From positions 464,280 to 528,279 of the forward strand of contig VXAA01001977.1 in NCBI GenBank assembly GCA_013399115.1: a stretch of 64,000 bases of DNA, written 5' to 3'. The notes below the pieces were generated by a model, which was not told the DNA's origin, made no database searches, and was given only the letters and a program-made list of their open reading frames with translations. Of the stretch, positions 1 to 10,527 are shown piece after piece. The translations under genes and the position numbers were made by a program. Origin of the DNA: Anseranas semipalmata. Lineage: Eukaryota; Chordata; Aves; Anseriformes; Anseranatidae. Position 1 is the stretch's first letter. Every line of letters starts with the position of its first letter.

Positions 1-481
1 CTTTAAGTCACTGTTTACCACTTTCTTGACTTTTCAGAAACTTTTACTGGAATTATGTTGTTGCAGTGATCTGCGGAAAAACTTCAGCAAATGTATTGGA
101 ACCAACACTTGGCATTAAACCACTTCTTTAAATTACAGTCTAACTGATTCAATAAGAAATTTATTTTGAATGTATTATTTAAAATTACTGCATATTGGTG
201 TTGATGCCCACATTTTTTATCTATTAGTAAAGCTCAAACTACTACAGTACAGTTTGCAGATGAGAAATGAGCTGAAGTTCCCCTGCATTGTGAAATTAAG
301 CTTTATTTATCTCTTCTAAATTGCAGGGCCTATATGTGGAGGGGAAAAGGTGGTTATCACACAGGATGCCTAAAATCTATTGCAGAAACGCCTATTGTTT
401 TAAATTTGTAAGCACAGAACTTTAAAACCTTGAAGCTTCAGTAATACCTTCTTAACAGACTGGCCTTTTGTTCTTCGATAG
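1..481 (+). other. NCOR1: NCOR1 intron (partial)
   Basis: AT-rich intron sequence leading to the acceptor at 480-481. No exon, repeat or RNA gene recognised. Confidence 0.8.
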
Positions 482-639
482 ATGACCCAAACAGGCAATA
501 TGAGGGGCCGATTCACCGTTACAGGACGCAACAGGAACCTCCTTCACCCCAACAACCTCCACCTCCTTCCTCCCAAGCAGAAGGGATGGCACATGTGCCC
601 AGGACCCATCGACTTATCACCCTTGCTGATCACATCTGT
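482..639 (+). CDS. NCOR1: NCOR1 exon with first half of CoRNR box 1
   Basis: The exon follows an ag acceptor at 480-481 and ends at donor gtaggt (640). It begins with two bases that complete a split codon, reads [14 protein letters not shown], then a Pro/Gln-rich stretch, then [12 protein letters not shown]. The last two codons (Ile-Cys) open CoRNR box 1, so the intron cuts the motif. Confidence 0.93.
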
Positions 640-3600
640 GTAGGTTTATTTGCATGCATTTTTTCAGATATGAAAAGTTATACTTTGATTATGAAAACAC
701 ATGATTTTGGAACATGAATAAAACTAATAATTACACAGTTGGTATTGGGGAATATTATACAATAATTTCTCTGAACTTATTGTTGTCTCATTTGTTGCAA
801 TTAGTCTCATATTTCTCTAGTTCATGAATACTGAATACTGCACTGTAGCCAATGTCTGACCAAGGTCTCCTTTCTTTTTTTTTTTTTTTTTTTTGGCCAC
901 AATCAGCAAATTATTACACAAGACTTCGCTCGAAACCAAGCAGCTTCTCAAGCCTCTTTGCAGCCTCCCACCACTACATTCCAAAACTCCACCCCTGCTC
1001 CAACGACTGTTTCTACCCGAGCAAAGACATCAAATCGCTACAGCCCTGAGTCACAGTCACAGTCTGTCCACCATCAGCGGCCAGGTGCTAGAGTGTCACC
1101 TGAAAATCTGTCTGACAAGTCCCGGGGAAGGTAATGCATGTATTTGGTTTAACTGTAAATTTCATTAATTCCGAGTACAATATTTACAAAAACTACTGCG
1201 GTAATCTTTATGTAGATCAGAAATAGCGGTATCCTTTGGCCTTTTTTTAGGCAATGACTTGCACTGTTTTTGACAATTACTTTGCTCCATGATATAGTTT
1301 ATAAACATTTTCCCTTCACTACTAATGTTTAATTTCCAATCTTTGGAGGAGTGAAGATGTTTAATCACTTAGAACTTACCAGAGTCATTGTGGACAAATC
1401 AGTGTCATCTTTTTGAGATCATCAAACATACTAAAGCATGTAACACATGTAACTAGATATAAATAATTTTATAACAACTGGAATGCAATTAGATGTGTTA
1501 ACTACAGTGTTACATGCATTAAGAGTACTTATCTGTCTCTGAATTCTAAATGTAGACCTGGAAAATCTCCAGAGAGGAGTCATGTTTCTTCAGAGCCCTA
1601 TGAGCCAATCTCGCCACCTCAGGTCCCAATTGTACATGAGAAACAGGAAAATGTTCTATTGCTTTCCCAAAGAACTGAGCCTACTGAACAGAGGTATGTG
1701 TAAAAATGAAGTTTAGAAGCGTCATTCTGGATCTTTTTGCTGTAAACGGTATCTTTATTAAAGAGTCATTTAAGCAATCTTCCTCTGTTATCAGAGGCAT
1801 GTTTTTAATCACTGTTCATAATTCTGAATTAGCAGTCAAAACTTGCTTCCTGGGAAATGCTTCTGGAGGCCTGAATGAAACCTCAAGACATGTTCTGTCT
1901 TAAGTTTCTTGGTGCAAGCAGTGTGTGTTCTATGTCATATCTGATTGAAAATGTTACAACAAAACTCCTCATGGGTGCCAGTTCTTTAAAACTGAAGTGG
2001 CTTGGGGGTAAAGACCATTTTCTACAATTTTTATTAAATAATTCAAGTTTGTCCTGCCTGTTTGTTTTTTTGGATACTGTCCTGGTGAAGTGTGGAAGAA
2101 CCCGGGCTTTCAACATGCATGATTCTAGAACAGCTTATCACATAAAATATTACTAAGCTAAGGGGCTTAATTTCTAGGAGGTGTGAGGGTGGGGTGTCAG
2201 GAGGTCCACACATCAAGCAAGCCTGTTTCCTAGGGCTATTGTCAGTCTGCCAGGTCTGCAACAGAAAACTACACGGGATCCCTGGCAGACTGTATCAGTA
2301 CTGGTGTCTTCGACTGTCTGGCAGATGCACATTGGAACGGATGCTTTTGACATTTCCTCAGCTGCTTGCTGAAGAAGAAACAGCAGCCAATGCACCTGCC
2401 ATGTAGTTATTTAAAGCTTATGAAAGCACAAAGCTTATAAAGCTCTGGTGAAATTTTTTTTTTTCCTCTCCATTCTGCAATATTTGGCAGTATTGTTACA
2501 GTCCATGATGGATACTAGCTAGACATGAAGGGATTTTCAGGAACGTGGCAGGGAGGATTGCTCTTTTTAGAATTTTAAGGATCTTGGCTCTAGGAAACCT
2601 AGAGTCTTTGTCTCTATTTTTTGAGTTTTTCTTGTTGTTGTTTGTTTGTTTTTTAATTTAAGTCTGGTTTTGTTTTTGAAATTAAAAGCTGATTTGCCAG
2701 CTTGCTGCTGCTTAAGCTCAAGTGATCTAAGTGCCACAGCAAACATCACTCACTTGATTTTTATTCATTTTTAAAACAATGCAAGTTGTTCCTGATCCTG
2801 GTATTGATCAGATACATAGCTTAGATTTTTTTTGCCTGAATTTCTTCATGCTTTGGAGTATTTTCTTAAAACTCTGTAACTGGAATATTAGTGCTTTTAT
2901 CATCATAATTAACAGCCTAAAATCTTCATATTTTAAGATAGGAAGATAAGGTGTACCTGTTCTCAGTTCGTCTTTTACTTCAGCAACTTTTTTACACTAA
3001 TAAGACAGAAATTGTATACAGAAAGTGCACTAGCTACTGTGAATGTAAAATTGATAAGAGGTATGAAATACAGAGCATGGATCCTGGTCTGAATATCTGC
3101 CACAGAGCAAGGATGGCTAATTGGCAGCTATTGAGCCAGATCCCAGTCCGTAAGTGTGTGGTTTTTTGTTATTTTGTTGTTGTTGTTGTTTTATTTTTGT
3201 TTGTTTTTTTTTGTTTGTTTGTTTGTTTGTTTTTTTTGTTTGTTTGTTTTTGTTTTGTTTGTTTGTTTGTTTTAACCTGGTTTCCAAGAGTGCCTGAAAT
3301 AACTTACTTGCTTGGACAATGTGTGAAAGGGTGGTTGGGCAGACTTAAGAAGAAATACGTCCTTTTCAGTGGCACACTGGGGATAAGAGTGAGAAGAAGA
3401 ATTAAAAGGGTTGGAAATTTGTAAATTGGAGGAACAGCTGGGATGACTATTTGGGCTTCTAGCTTAAAAATGTAGTCACCTACTGATTTGCAGTTAAAAC
3501 TTTAGCCAGCATGCAGGTTGCAAGGCAGAAATAGACACCCCTGAGATGTTTGAGTGCATCGTCTCTGTACCACTCTCCAGCACAGGCAATGACATTGTCA

Positions 3601-6600
3601 CTTTTTCTGTGAGCTTTAGAATCTTGAACCCCTGTTAGCTGGATAAAGTAGATGTTCCTGGACAGTCATTACATTGGTCTAGTCCCTGCAAAACAGGCTG
3701 AGGAAAGATAATCTTAAAGCATATGAATGTTGGTGGCTTCTGCCTGTGACTGCTTTTCGAAAGGTTTAAATGTCCAGCGTGAAAAACCTTTTCTTTCTTT
3801 GACACATGTTGGTCTTGGCAGGACTGACTCTCGCTCTCCAGGTAGTATAAGCTACCTGCCTTCGTTTTTCACCAAACTTGAGAATACTTCACCAATGGTA
3901 AAGTCCAAGAAACAGGAGATATTTCGAAAGCTGAACTCATCTGGTGGAGGCGACTCTGACATGGGTATGCAGGACTTGCCTTTTCACTGAATTTTTCCAA
4001 CTTAAGCTCTATGTGGCTGCTGTCCACAGATGTCCTAACCTAAATGCTTTGAATAACATGACTGAATATAAATCTATGAATATAAAAACATGTATATAAT
4101 AATATATGACTGAATAGCTGTAAGATTATTTTTTTTCTTTTTATATGCTGATGTATGTAGAACTGTTGCATTTAAGCATTTTAATATTTAATTTGAGAGA
4201 TGTAAATGTTTTCTGAAAACTGTAGAAGAAGCACATAGTTAATGAGATAGTTAATGTTGATAGTGTTAATATGAAGCAAACTACAAAGTTAACTAGAATA
4301 GTGTCAGGTTTTAACAACTATTACACATTTTCCTTTTTAGAAAGGTGTTTTTTAAACTGGAGTTTTTTTTTTCTTGGACCTTATGATTATGACCATTAAA
4401 ATGACATATTCTGGATATTTTAATACAGTTTCAGTAATGGATACTAACATAGTGGAATATGATACCAGAACCGCATTTTTTTCTTTTAGAAATCTTAATA
4501 ATATAAATTTGTATCAAAATTATCAGAAGCAAGAGTTTAAGCTGTTTGTTAATTCAGTACCTAATAGAAAGTATTTATTTGAAAGTGGATACTTTTGCAA
4601 ATTAATTTCATTCTGAGAAACAAGGCTGCATAAATAAGGGTTGCAGTATTCTTTTTATTGAATGTCCATTGTGTGCACAATAAATATTGCTATGTTGAAA
4701 ATCTTGTATACGTTCCTGCCATACAAATACACTTTCCATTGGCTGCCAGTAATCTCTTCATTTGTGTATTGTATTCAGTGTTGTGGTTGAAATTCTTTAT
4801 TCTCAAATTGGATGTAATATAGGTAATGTCTTTGGAGGCTTTTTTTAGCCACTCCAAAGTTGTCAATGTACACTTAGTCTGTAAGGTTCATATGTTAAAA
4901 TACGTATTTAGTGAATCCAATGCAGATTTGCATTTTAAAGTACATAAATTGTGAAACTTGAAAAAGTCGGTCTGCTTCCTGAAGTAACATCTTTAAAGAA
5001 GGCTAGCTGTGACCACATAAGTTACTTTATACCCTGGTATAGATTCATGTTCCTGAGAAGACTTGGATGCACTTTCATTTTAGAACATTGAGGGAGAAAG
5101 AAAGAAAGAAAGAAAAAGTACTGACAATAGTTCAGAGTAATTCTATCATATATATTAAGACTAGTAGTTACCACTTCTAATGATCATCAATACTGGAAAA
5201 CTCATTTAAATGTTATGTCTTAATTGCAGCAACTGCTCAGCCAGGGACTGAAATATTCAATTTGCCAGCAGTCACTACCTCAGGTAAGTTTTTCAGTAAA
5301 AGAAATTAAATATGTTTCAGAAAAGGTAAACTAATGCAATATATTTAATTTGTGTGCTTTGAGGAGTGCAGTAAATGAGGAAGATGATGTGCAATTTGAA
5401 AAGTAATATCCCACAAAAAAAAATTCCTGTGTCATAGGGAAAAGCAAAATGATCATAGGAAACTTCAGATAATATTTAAATGGGAACTTAAGCAAGAATG
5501 TTTTATTTCTGCGTTGTCTGCAAATCTTAGAGGTAGAAGTCATGAAATTGGTTTGCTTCTCACTTAAATAGAATTTAAATACAGTGTAGTTCAGCAACAC
5601 TTCAGCTTAGTTCATCAAATGTAGATATTTAAAATACTTGCTGATTTTTTTCCTACGATAAATAAAATTTTAAAAAAATCCCCAACTTCCTGTCAGATGA
5701 GGAAATTAAACATTACCCATACGTTACAATGTTAGAGGTGAATGAGGCAGAGAATTGAACTGAAATATGGGAGATAAGATTTGCTAAATCTGAATCTGAG
5801 TTGTACTATAGATTTCCTTTACATGATTTTGGCCAGTCACCTCCCCTTCTGATACAGTGCTTCTATCTTTTAATTGGAGAAAGTACTGATCTCCATCAAA
5901 TTAGATGGAAAGGCAGGCTTTTGGAATAAGTATTTGCCACGAATCATACTTCATAAGGTGAATTAGCATGGATCATTAATGTCAGAAGTATTCTTCTGGT
6001 CTCTTCTCTTACAACTGATTAGTAGCTGCAGATTTTACTTAATATGCTATCGCAATCAGCATGTTCAGCTTCCTTTGCTTGTGTTTTTTTTTTTTTTTTG
6101 CCTTTTTCTTTAATGTAAAATTTACTCTATTGCGGAGTCTGACATTTAGTGTTTGCTGGCACGTATAACTCGTAGCCATTGTGAGCTGCTCTGGAGCATG
6201 TAGCTTTGCATTTTAAAAAAAGTCCTCATTTTTTTTTCCGACTTTCTGCCTCTCTCTAAAATCTTTTTCCACATCCCTTTGTAATTTCTCTGAGATACGT
6301 TTTTTGCCTCCCCTCCCACCTTTCCATGTATGTTTTCTTTTATCTCCCAGGTGCAGTCAGTTCTAGGGGTCATTCCTTTGCAGATCCTGCCAGTAATCTG
6401 GGTCTAGAAGACATTATTAGGAAAGCATTGATGGGAAACTTTGATGACAAGAGCGAGGATCATGGAGTTGTAATGTCACAATCCATTGCAGTAGCACCTG
6501 GCAGTTCCAGTGCTGCCGTATCTGCAAGTAATGAGACGCGTAGGGAAGAAGCTAATCCATCACCAAATTCAGGTGAGGTATTTCAGCTCCCAAATACTTC

Positions 6601-7755
6601 ATGGTTTAAATAAGATAAATGAAGGGTTTGAATAAATTCAGTGTCACTGAAAGTCATTCACTTTCCTCTGGAAATGATAGAGAGATGGTGTTTCCATTCC
6701 CTCTAGCGGTCTTGGCTTTCAAAATGGTGCTGGTGACTTCAGGAGCACTACCCAATATTTCTTGGAGAATGACAACACTGATGAAACAGGGAAGAGATAA
6801 TGGGGTGTGTTAGATACCTTAAACTCCTCAGTGGCTTGATGAAAATGTATGTGTAGTACATCACCTATAAGGAACATGTAACAGTGGGAACTAGCTTGAA
6901 CTGAAAACAGGTCCCTTCCAAAGAATGGAAGTATAACTCGCACAGTAAGAATAGGGGTTTTCTAGCAATAGTGTTGTTAGTGACTGTATACACTAGTCTT
7001 CTAATTGTAGTAAATCAGCATTCAGAATGCATCAAGTAAAACTCTCGTTTGGTGCTAAGTGATAATTTATAGAAACAAACCTAGAGGCTAAAGTGCAGTG
7101 TAACATTTTTGGAAAACCTGTCCCTTCTATTTCCAGGAGGGGGAGTCAGCAAGCAGAAGTTAATTGGCAAATCAAATAGTAGGAAGTCTAAGTCTCCGAT
7201 TCCTGGGCAGGGATATTTAGGAACTGAAAGACCTTCTTCTGTCTCATCTGTACATTCAGAAGGGGACTACCACAGACAGACCCCAGTGTGGGCCTGGGAA
7301 GATAGACCTTCATCAACAGGTGAGAAATAGGGGTTTTCTTTCAAACTTAATGAATTAGATGTGTTATTTGTGGAAAGGTCAGATGTAGACATATAGCACT
7401 GGCATATTGTCAAAAGATTACAACATCTAGATCGGTGATGCAAGGATTTTCTAAAACGGATTGTTTTCTGCTAGTTGTCACAACCAAAGCCATACCATCT
7501 TTAATATAGATATCTTATAACCTCTTGGAATGGCACGTTTTTGACTTGGAGAAACTCTTTCATTCAGGTTCAACACAGTTTCCTTATAACCCGTTGACAA
7601 TGAGGATGCTCAGCAGTACACCGCCAACATCGATTGCATGTGCCCCACCGTCCATGAGCCAAGCAACCACTCACCAACAGAACAGGATATGGGAGCGAGA
7701 GCCTGCACCACTGCTTTCAGCACAATATGAGACTCTGTCTGACAGTGATGACTGA
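482..7755 (+). CDS. NCOR1: Nuclear receptor corepressor 1, C-terminal part (8 exons)
   Basis: Eight coding exons at 482-639, 907-1130, 1556-1693, 3822-3964, 5230-5283, 6351-6572, 7137-7319 and 7568-7755 join in one frame with GT-AG borders and end in TGA. They give about 435 residues of a protein that is about 2,440 residues long in human; the 5' exons lie left of the window. NCOR1 is a nuclear scaffold that recruits HDAC3, TBL1 and GPS2 to unliganded nuclear receptors. The visible part is the receptor-interaction region: a first CoRNR box (ICQII) across exons 1-2 of the window, a second (LEDII, followed by RKALMG) in the 6351 exon, a serine/proline-rich linker ([20 protein letters not shown]) and the conserved C-terminus ending [14 protein letters not shown]2 is the paralogue, but the linker and tail match NCOR1. 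The repressor and deacetylase-activating domains are outside the window. Confidence 0.97.
907..1130 (+). CDS. NCOR1: NCOR1 exon completing CoRNR box 1
   Basis: The acceptor is aatcag after a run of about 19 T. The exon reads [11 protein letters not shown], then a Thr/Pro/Ser-rich linker and [20 protein letters not shown], and ends with a split Arg codon at donor gtaatg. 224 bp, phase 0 in and 2 out. Confidence 0.95.
1556..1693 (+). CDS. NCOR1: NCOR1 exon ([20 protein letters not shown])
   Basis: The acceptor is tgtag and the donor gtatgt. 138 bp. It encodes the conserved [20 protein letters not shown] segment and ends TEPTEQ plus a split Arg codon that the next exon completes. Confidence 0.95.
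2243..2292. repeat. 12-bp perfect inverted repeat
   Basis: CAGTCTGCCAGG (2243-2254) and CCTGGCAGACTG (2281-2292) with a 26-bp loop. A partial third copy (CTGTCTGGCAGATG) begins near 2314. Confidence 0.9.
3161..3273. repeat. (GTTT)n / T-rich low-complexity repeat
   Basis: Imperfect GTT and GTTT repeats with T-runs over about 110 bp inside an NCOR1 intron. Confidence 0.9.
3822..3964 (+). CDS. NCOR1: NCOR1 exon ([20 protein letters not shown])
   Basis: The acceptor is ttggcag and the donor gtatgc. 143 bp. It encodes [20 protein letters not shown], then [20 protein letters not shown], a block near-identical to mammalian NCOR1, and ends ATG G with one base carried to the next exon. Confidence 0.96.
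3965..5229 (+). other. NCOR1: NCOR1 intron
   Basis: AT-rich, no exon recognised. It contains a short (GAAA)n run at 5095-5117 and an isolated AATAAA at 4679-4684 that I do not count as a used signal. Confidence 0.75.
5095..5117. repeat. (GAAA)n microsatellite
   Basis: About five GAAA units in an NCOR1 intron. Confidence 0.85.
5230..5283 (+). CDS. NCOR1: NCOR1 54-bp exon ([15 protein letters not shown])
   Basis: A small exon between attgcag and gtaagt, too short to show as a long ORF. It reads [18 protein letters not shown] and keeps phase (2 bases in, 1 out) with both neighbours. Confidence 0.93.
5690..5950. repeat. Possible inverted pair of MIR/CORE-like SINE fragments
   Basis: In the NCOR1 intron, 5693-5760 reads like the reverse strand of a MIR-type SINE core (gatgaggaaattaaac, then gaggcagagaattgaac). 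5800-5900 reads like the same core forward (a cctttacatgattttggccag stretch, then caccTccccttctg and a degenerate cttctatcttttaattgg). Identity is low, so this is a resemblance call by eye; alignment to MIR or avian CORE-SINE consensus would decide it. Confidence 0.35.
6351..6572 (+). CDS. NCOR1: NCOR1 exon with CoRNR box 2
   Basis: The acceptor is tctcccag and the donor gtgagg. 222 bp. It reads [20 protein letters not shown], then [25 protein letters not shown] is the second CoRNR box (I/LxxII), the helix that docks on unliganded nuclear receptors. The Ser/Ala-rich stretch after it is the most diverged part compared with mammals. Confidence 0.97.
7137..7319 (+). CDS. NCOR1: NCOR1 penultimate exon
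   Basis: The acceptor is tttccag and the donor gtgaga. 183 bp. It encodes the basic/Ser-rich linker [20 protein letters not shown] followed by [20 protein letters not shown], and ends DRPSSTG. Confidence 0.96.
7568..7755 (+). CDS. NCOR1: NCOR1 terminal coding exon
   Basis: The acceptor is cattcag. It reads [20 protein letters not shown], then [20 protein letters not shown] and LSDSDD, and stops at TGA 7753-7755. The acidic LSDSDD tail is the conserved NCOR1 C-terminus. Confidence 0.97.
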
Positions 7756-10383
7756 ACTATGCAGATTTTTTTTTTTTTAATTTGCGGGTCAAAATAAAAA
7801 AAAATGTTTTTGACTTGTGCCCAGAGAGACTTTCCAAGAGAGCAAGGGCCACACAATGAAGAATTAATGGAGAGTCCGTTAAATGCCTTCTGCACAGGCC
7901 ATGTGTTGGAGGATTGTGATCAAGAAGGTTGACTTACTAAAGATAAATATGTAAAGAGTTTTTAAAAATGTGGACTATTCCTGTTCTACATCTATTTGTA
8001 AAGAAAACCATAATGTCTTTAAATCATTCTTCTGTAAATAGAGAGTACTTTTTGCAGTGTTTTTTCCCTTGCTATAGTATCTGGTGTACTTATGTTCAAA
8101 TCATTGCCTAAACTTTGGGGGTCATTTTGTAATTTTTTTTAAGCATTTTCTCCAGTGTAGAGTACTATTCATAACCCTAGCCTCCCAATCAGCCTAGCAT
8201 CATTACCTGTTTAATGCCATGCCACTTCTGGCCGGCATTGTGCTTTTATATAATTTTTTCCCCTAGACACACTTTCTCAGTGGTGTTCGACTCTTGTGAA
8301 AATGTTGATTTTTTTTTTTTTTTGACTGACCCCTTACTGAATTGTGTACATTAACATAGCCCGTTCGCTGGAATAAGATGATATATTTCTTTGAATTTTG
8401 AATTCTGCCACATTGTAAATTTTTGGTGCAGTTGGTTTTATTTAGCAACACTGCAGAAATATTATTGCATGGGTATGTTATGGTTCATTTTAAAAAGGAT
8501 AAAACAAAACAGAACAGCTTCTGGAGGCAAACCTCACTGTTACGCACACTGGGAATTTCAACTGTGCCCCAAAAGCCTATCTTAGTGTTTTCTGTTTCTG
8601 CATTGTATGCAGTTGAAATAGGCTACTAAATTTTACTGTCATGTTTAACCACAGCAAATGGCTTATCTGAACAGAGGCTCTGGGTGGGTTGATAAGTCCT
8701 TTAAGAAGAAAAACCTCTACATCCCAAGTTTAAATAAAAACAAAATGCTTTTATAGAATAATTGAGCAACACATGAGTCAACTACTTGGCTTCTGTTACA
8801 ACCAGTTTGAAATAGGTACTGCAGTATTTACTTTCCTTTAGTCTGATTTTAAAATCTTCGTGTAATAATTATTTTAAAGCCTGTGTCCACATCCCAGTCC
8901 CTAACCTTATAAGAAAGCTTTTGGTGGAAGTCCTTACAGATGCTTGGCTTAACTCCTAAAGTGTGCAATACATATTGGGGTGAATTTTTTTAATTGTATA
9001 TGGTACTAGGAGAGTCTCCTTAATCATTCATCTATCAGTGCCTGCTATGATATGCTTGTAGCTCACGTATATGTACATCTGGTTAGCAATATCACAGGGG
9101 CTCCTGCCATCCATCTTCAGGAGCATCTTTTTTGCTGCACTAACCTCAGGAAAGTGAATTTAAATCTCTGGGGTAGAAAGACTCATTTACAGATGATAGC
9201 ACTGAGCTGGGGGCTAGGATGGTTTGTCAGATTCCAAACTGCTTTTGCATCTCATTGAACAATCTTTGTCTAGAAGTTACTTTCCAGTCAAAATATTTTA
9301 AATTTAACACTGTATTTGCAATACATTGTATAAAAGATATAAAGTAGCTATGTAACCTTGAGTCCATGTGAGCTCTACATTTTACAAAAGGACTGTAATG
9401 GTCCAGTTACAAGTAGTACAGAATTATTTATCAATAGCAAATTTACTTTTGGATACTTGATAGAGAAAAGCCTTTTTGCCCTAAGTGTTGAAAAGAGAAA
9501 TTACAAGGGAACTCATTTGGAAACTTGACAGTGTGTTGTAAATACAGAATTATTTTGCTACTTTTTTTTTTAAAAACACTGCATCAGAATAGAGCAGTTG
9601 GCAGTCTTAAAGCTACTTGCAGTCTTTCTCTAAGAAAGACTTTCTCACCTTCCTGTCCTTTACCCTTCTGGCTTAACATAGTGATTTTTTTCATCCTGTT
9701 TTTAGGCCTGTGCTCTTATTTGTAACTTTTTTGTTCCCATGCAATGTATACTGGAAAACAAGTTCATCTGCCCTTTTTGTAGCTTTTGATTTGGAGTGGA
9801 GAGTTAAGTTCCATTCTAAAACTCAGTTGTTCTCACTTTTAATATAACAAATTAAACATGAAAGAGGCATGTACAGACAGAAGTCTTTGCTAACCGTACT
9901 GTAAGTATAGCATGTTCATTGCAAAGCTTCACGTTACTGCTGTTGCAGCAGCAAGATACCTGAAGTAGGATAGTCACTTTCTCCTAAGGTGCAGCGTGAG
10001 TGGCATTTGCATGTAAAATGTTGCTGCTGCTTTTGTTTGTTATCCAAGTTCTAACTTCTCCAGTGTAAAAACCTCTCCCAAGCCTAAGTTAGGGTTTACC
10101 ACAATTCCAGTAATCTTCAAGTATGGATTTACATCTGACCTGTTTCAAACAGGAAGGTGTTTATAAATCACGTTTACAAAGTGTAGTTTACTACAAATTT
10201 TTAACTGATTTCTGATCAGCGCTTTTACAATGCTGTCATCTTTGTTTCATGATTCTGATATGAAATCATTTAAGACTTGAAAAACCCATGCATCATAACT
10301 CAATTCTTTTCCACACAATGTCTTCAGTAGATAGTGACTTCTGGATTCAGACCAATCAATAAAGGGGATCAGTTTCTCCATTT
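7756..10383 (+). other. NCOR1: NCOR1 3'UTR (probable)
   Basis: AT-rich sequence after the stop. Three AATAAA hexamers: 7793-7798 (about 40 nt after the stop, in an A-run, probably weak), 8733-8738, and 10358-10363. The last is followed by T/GT-rich sequence and is the likely distal poly(A) site. Two Pumilio-type TGTAAATA sites lie at 8033-8040 and 9537-9544. A T-run is at 8309-8323. The true 3' end is inferred. Confidence 0.65.
10358..10363 (+). terminator. NCOR1: AATAAA, candidate distal poly(A) signal of NCOR1
   Basis: Canonical AATAAA followed about 15-35 nt later by a T-rich element. It is the last plus-strand signal before the convergent TTC19 gene. Confidence 0.5.
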
Positions 10384-10450
10384 GCTTTTTCTGTGTCTCC
10401 CTCTTGTTTTGCAGCATCAAGCTATGTTCATGAGAACAGGCAAAACACTT

Positions 10451-10466
10451 CCCTTAGGGGGTGCTG
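10451..10466 (+). promoter_or_regulatory. CTCF-like motif
   Basis: CCCTTAGGGGGTGCTG resembles the CTCF core (CCASYAGRKGGCRS), with mismatches mainly in the 5' third. It lies between the convergent 3' ends of NCOR1 and TTC19. Motif-level evidence only. Confidence 0.3.
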
Positions 10467-10513
10467 CTGGGTTTCCAATTGACACTGCTAGTGTCTAAGG
10501 TCTGCCACTTAAA

Positions 10514-10527
10514 CCCCCCCCCCCNCC
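10514..10527. repeat. Poly(C) run with one ambiguous base
   Basis: Eleven C, an N at 10525, then CC. The homopolymer probably caused the uncalled base. Confidence 0.9.

Larger units (their letters stand above)
1694..3821 (+). other. NCOR1: NCOR1 intron with GTTT-rich low-complexity tract
   Basis: No exon recognised. It holds a 12-bp perfect inverted repeat (2243-2254 / 2281-2292), a T/G-rich patch near 2630-2660, and the low-complexity tract at 3161-3273. The long open frame across the last is an artefact of the repeat. Confidence 0.75.

Noticed and set aside
325..360. Acceptor-like ttgcag followed by a short open stretch
   Set aside because: No matching donor, and the sequence does not resemble NCOR1 protein.
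2951..3424. 157-codon plus-strand ORF
   Set aside because: It is kept open by a GTTT/T-rich low-complexity tract inside an NCOR1 intron and encodes runs of Phe, Val and Cys; no homology recognised.
4679..4684. AATAAA in an NCOR1 intron as an intronic poly(A) site
   Set aside because: A lone hexamer in AT-rich sequence without a clear downstream GU-rich element or a supporting terminal exon.
9120..9260. MIR-like resemblance (catttacagatga...actgag) in the NCOR1 3'UTR
   Set aside because: Only two short matches to the SINE core; too weak to list as a repeat.
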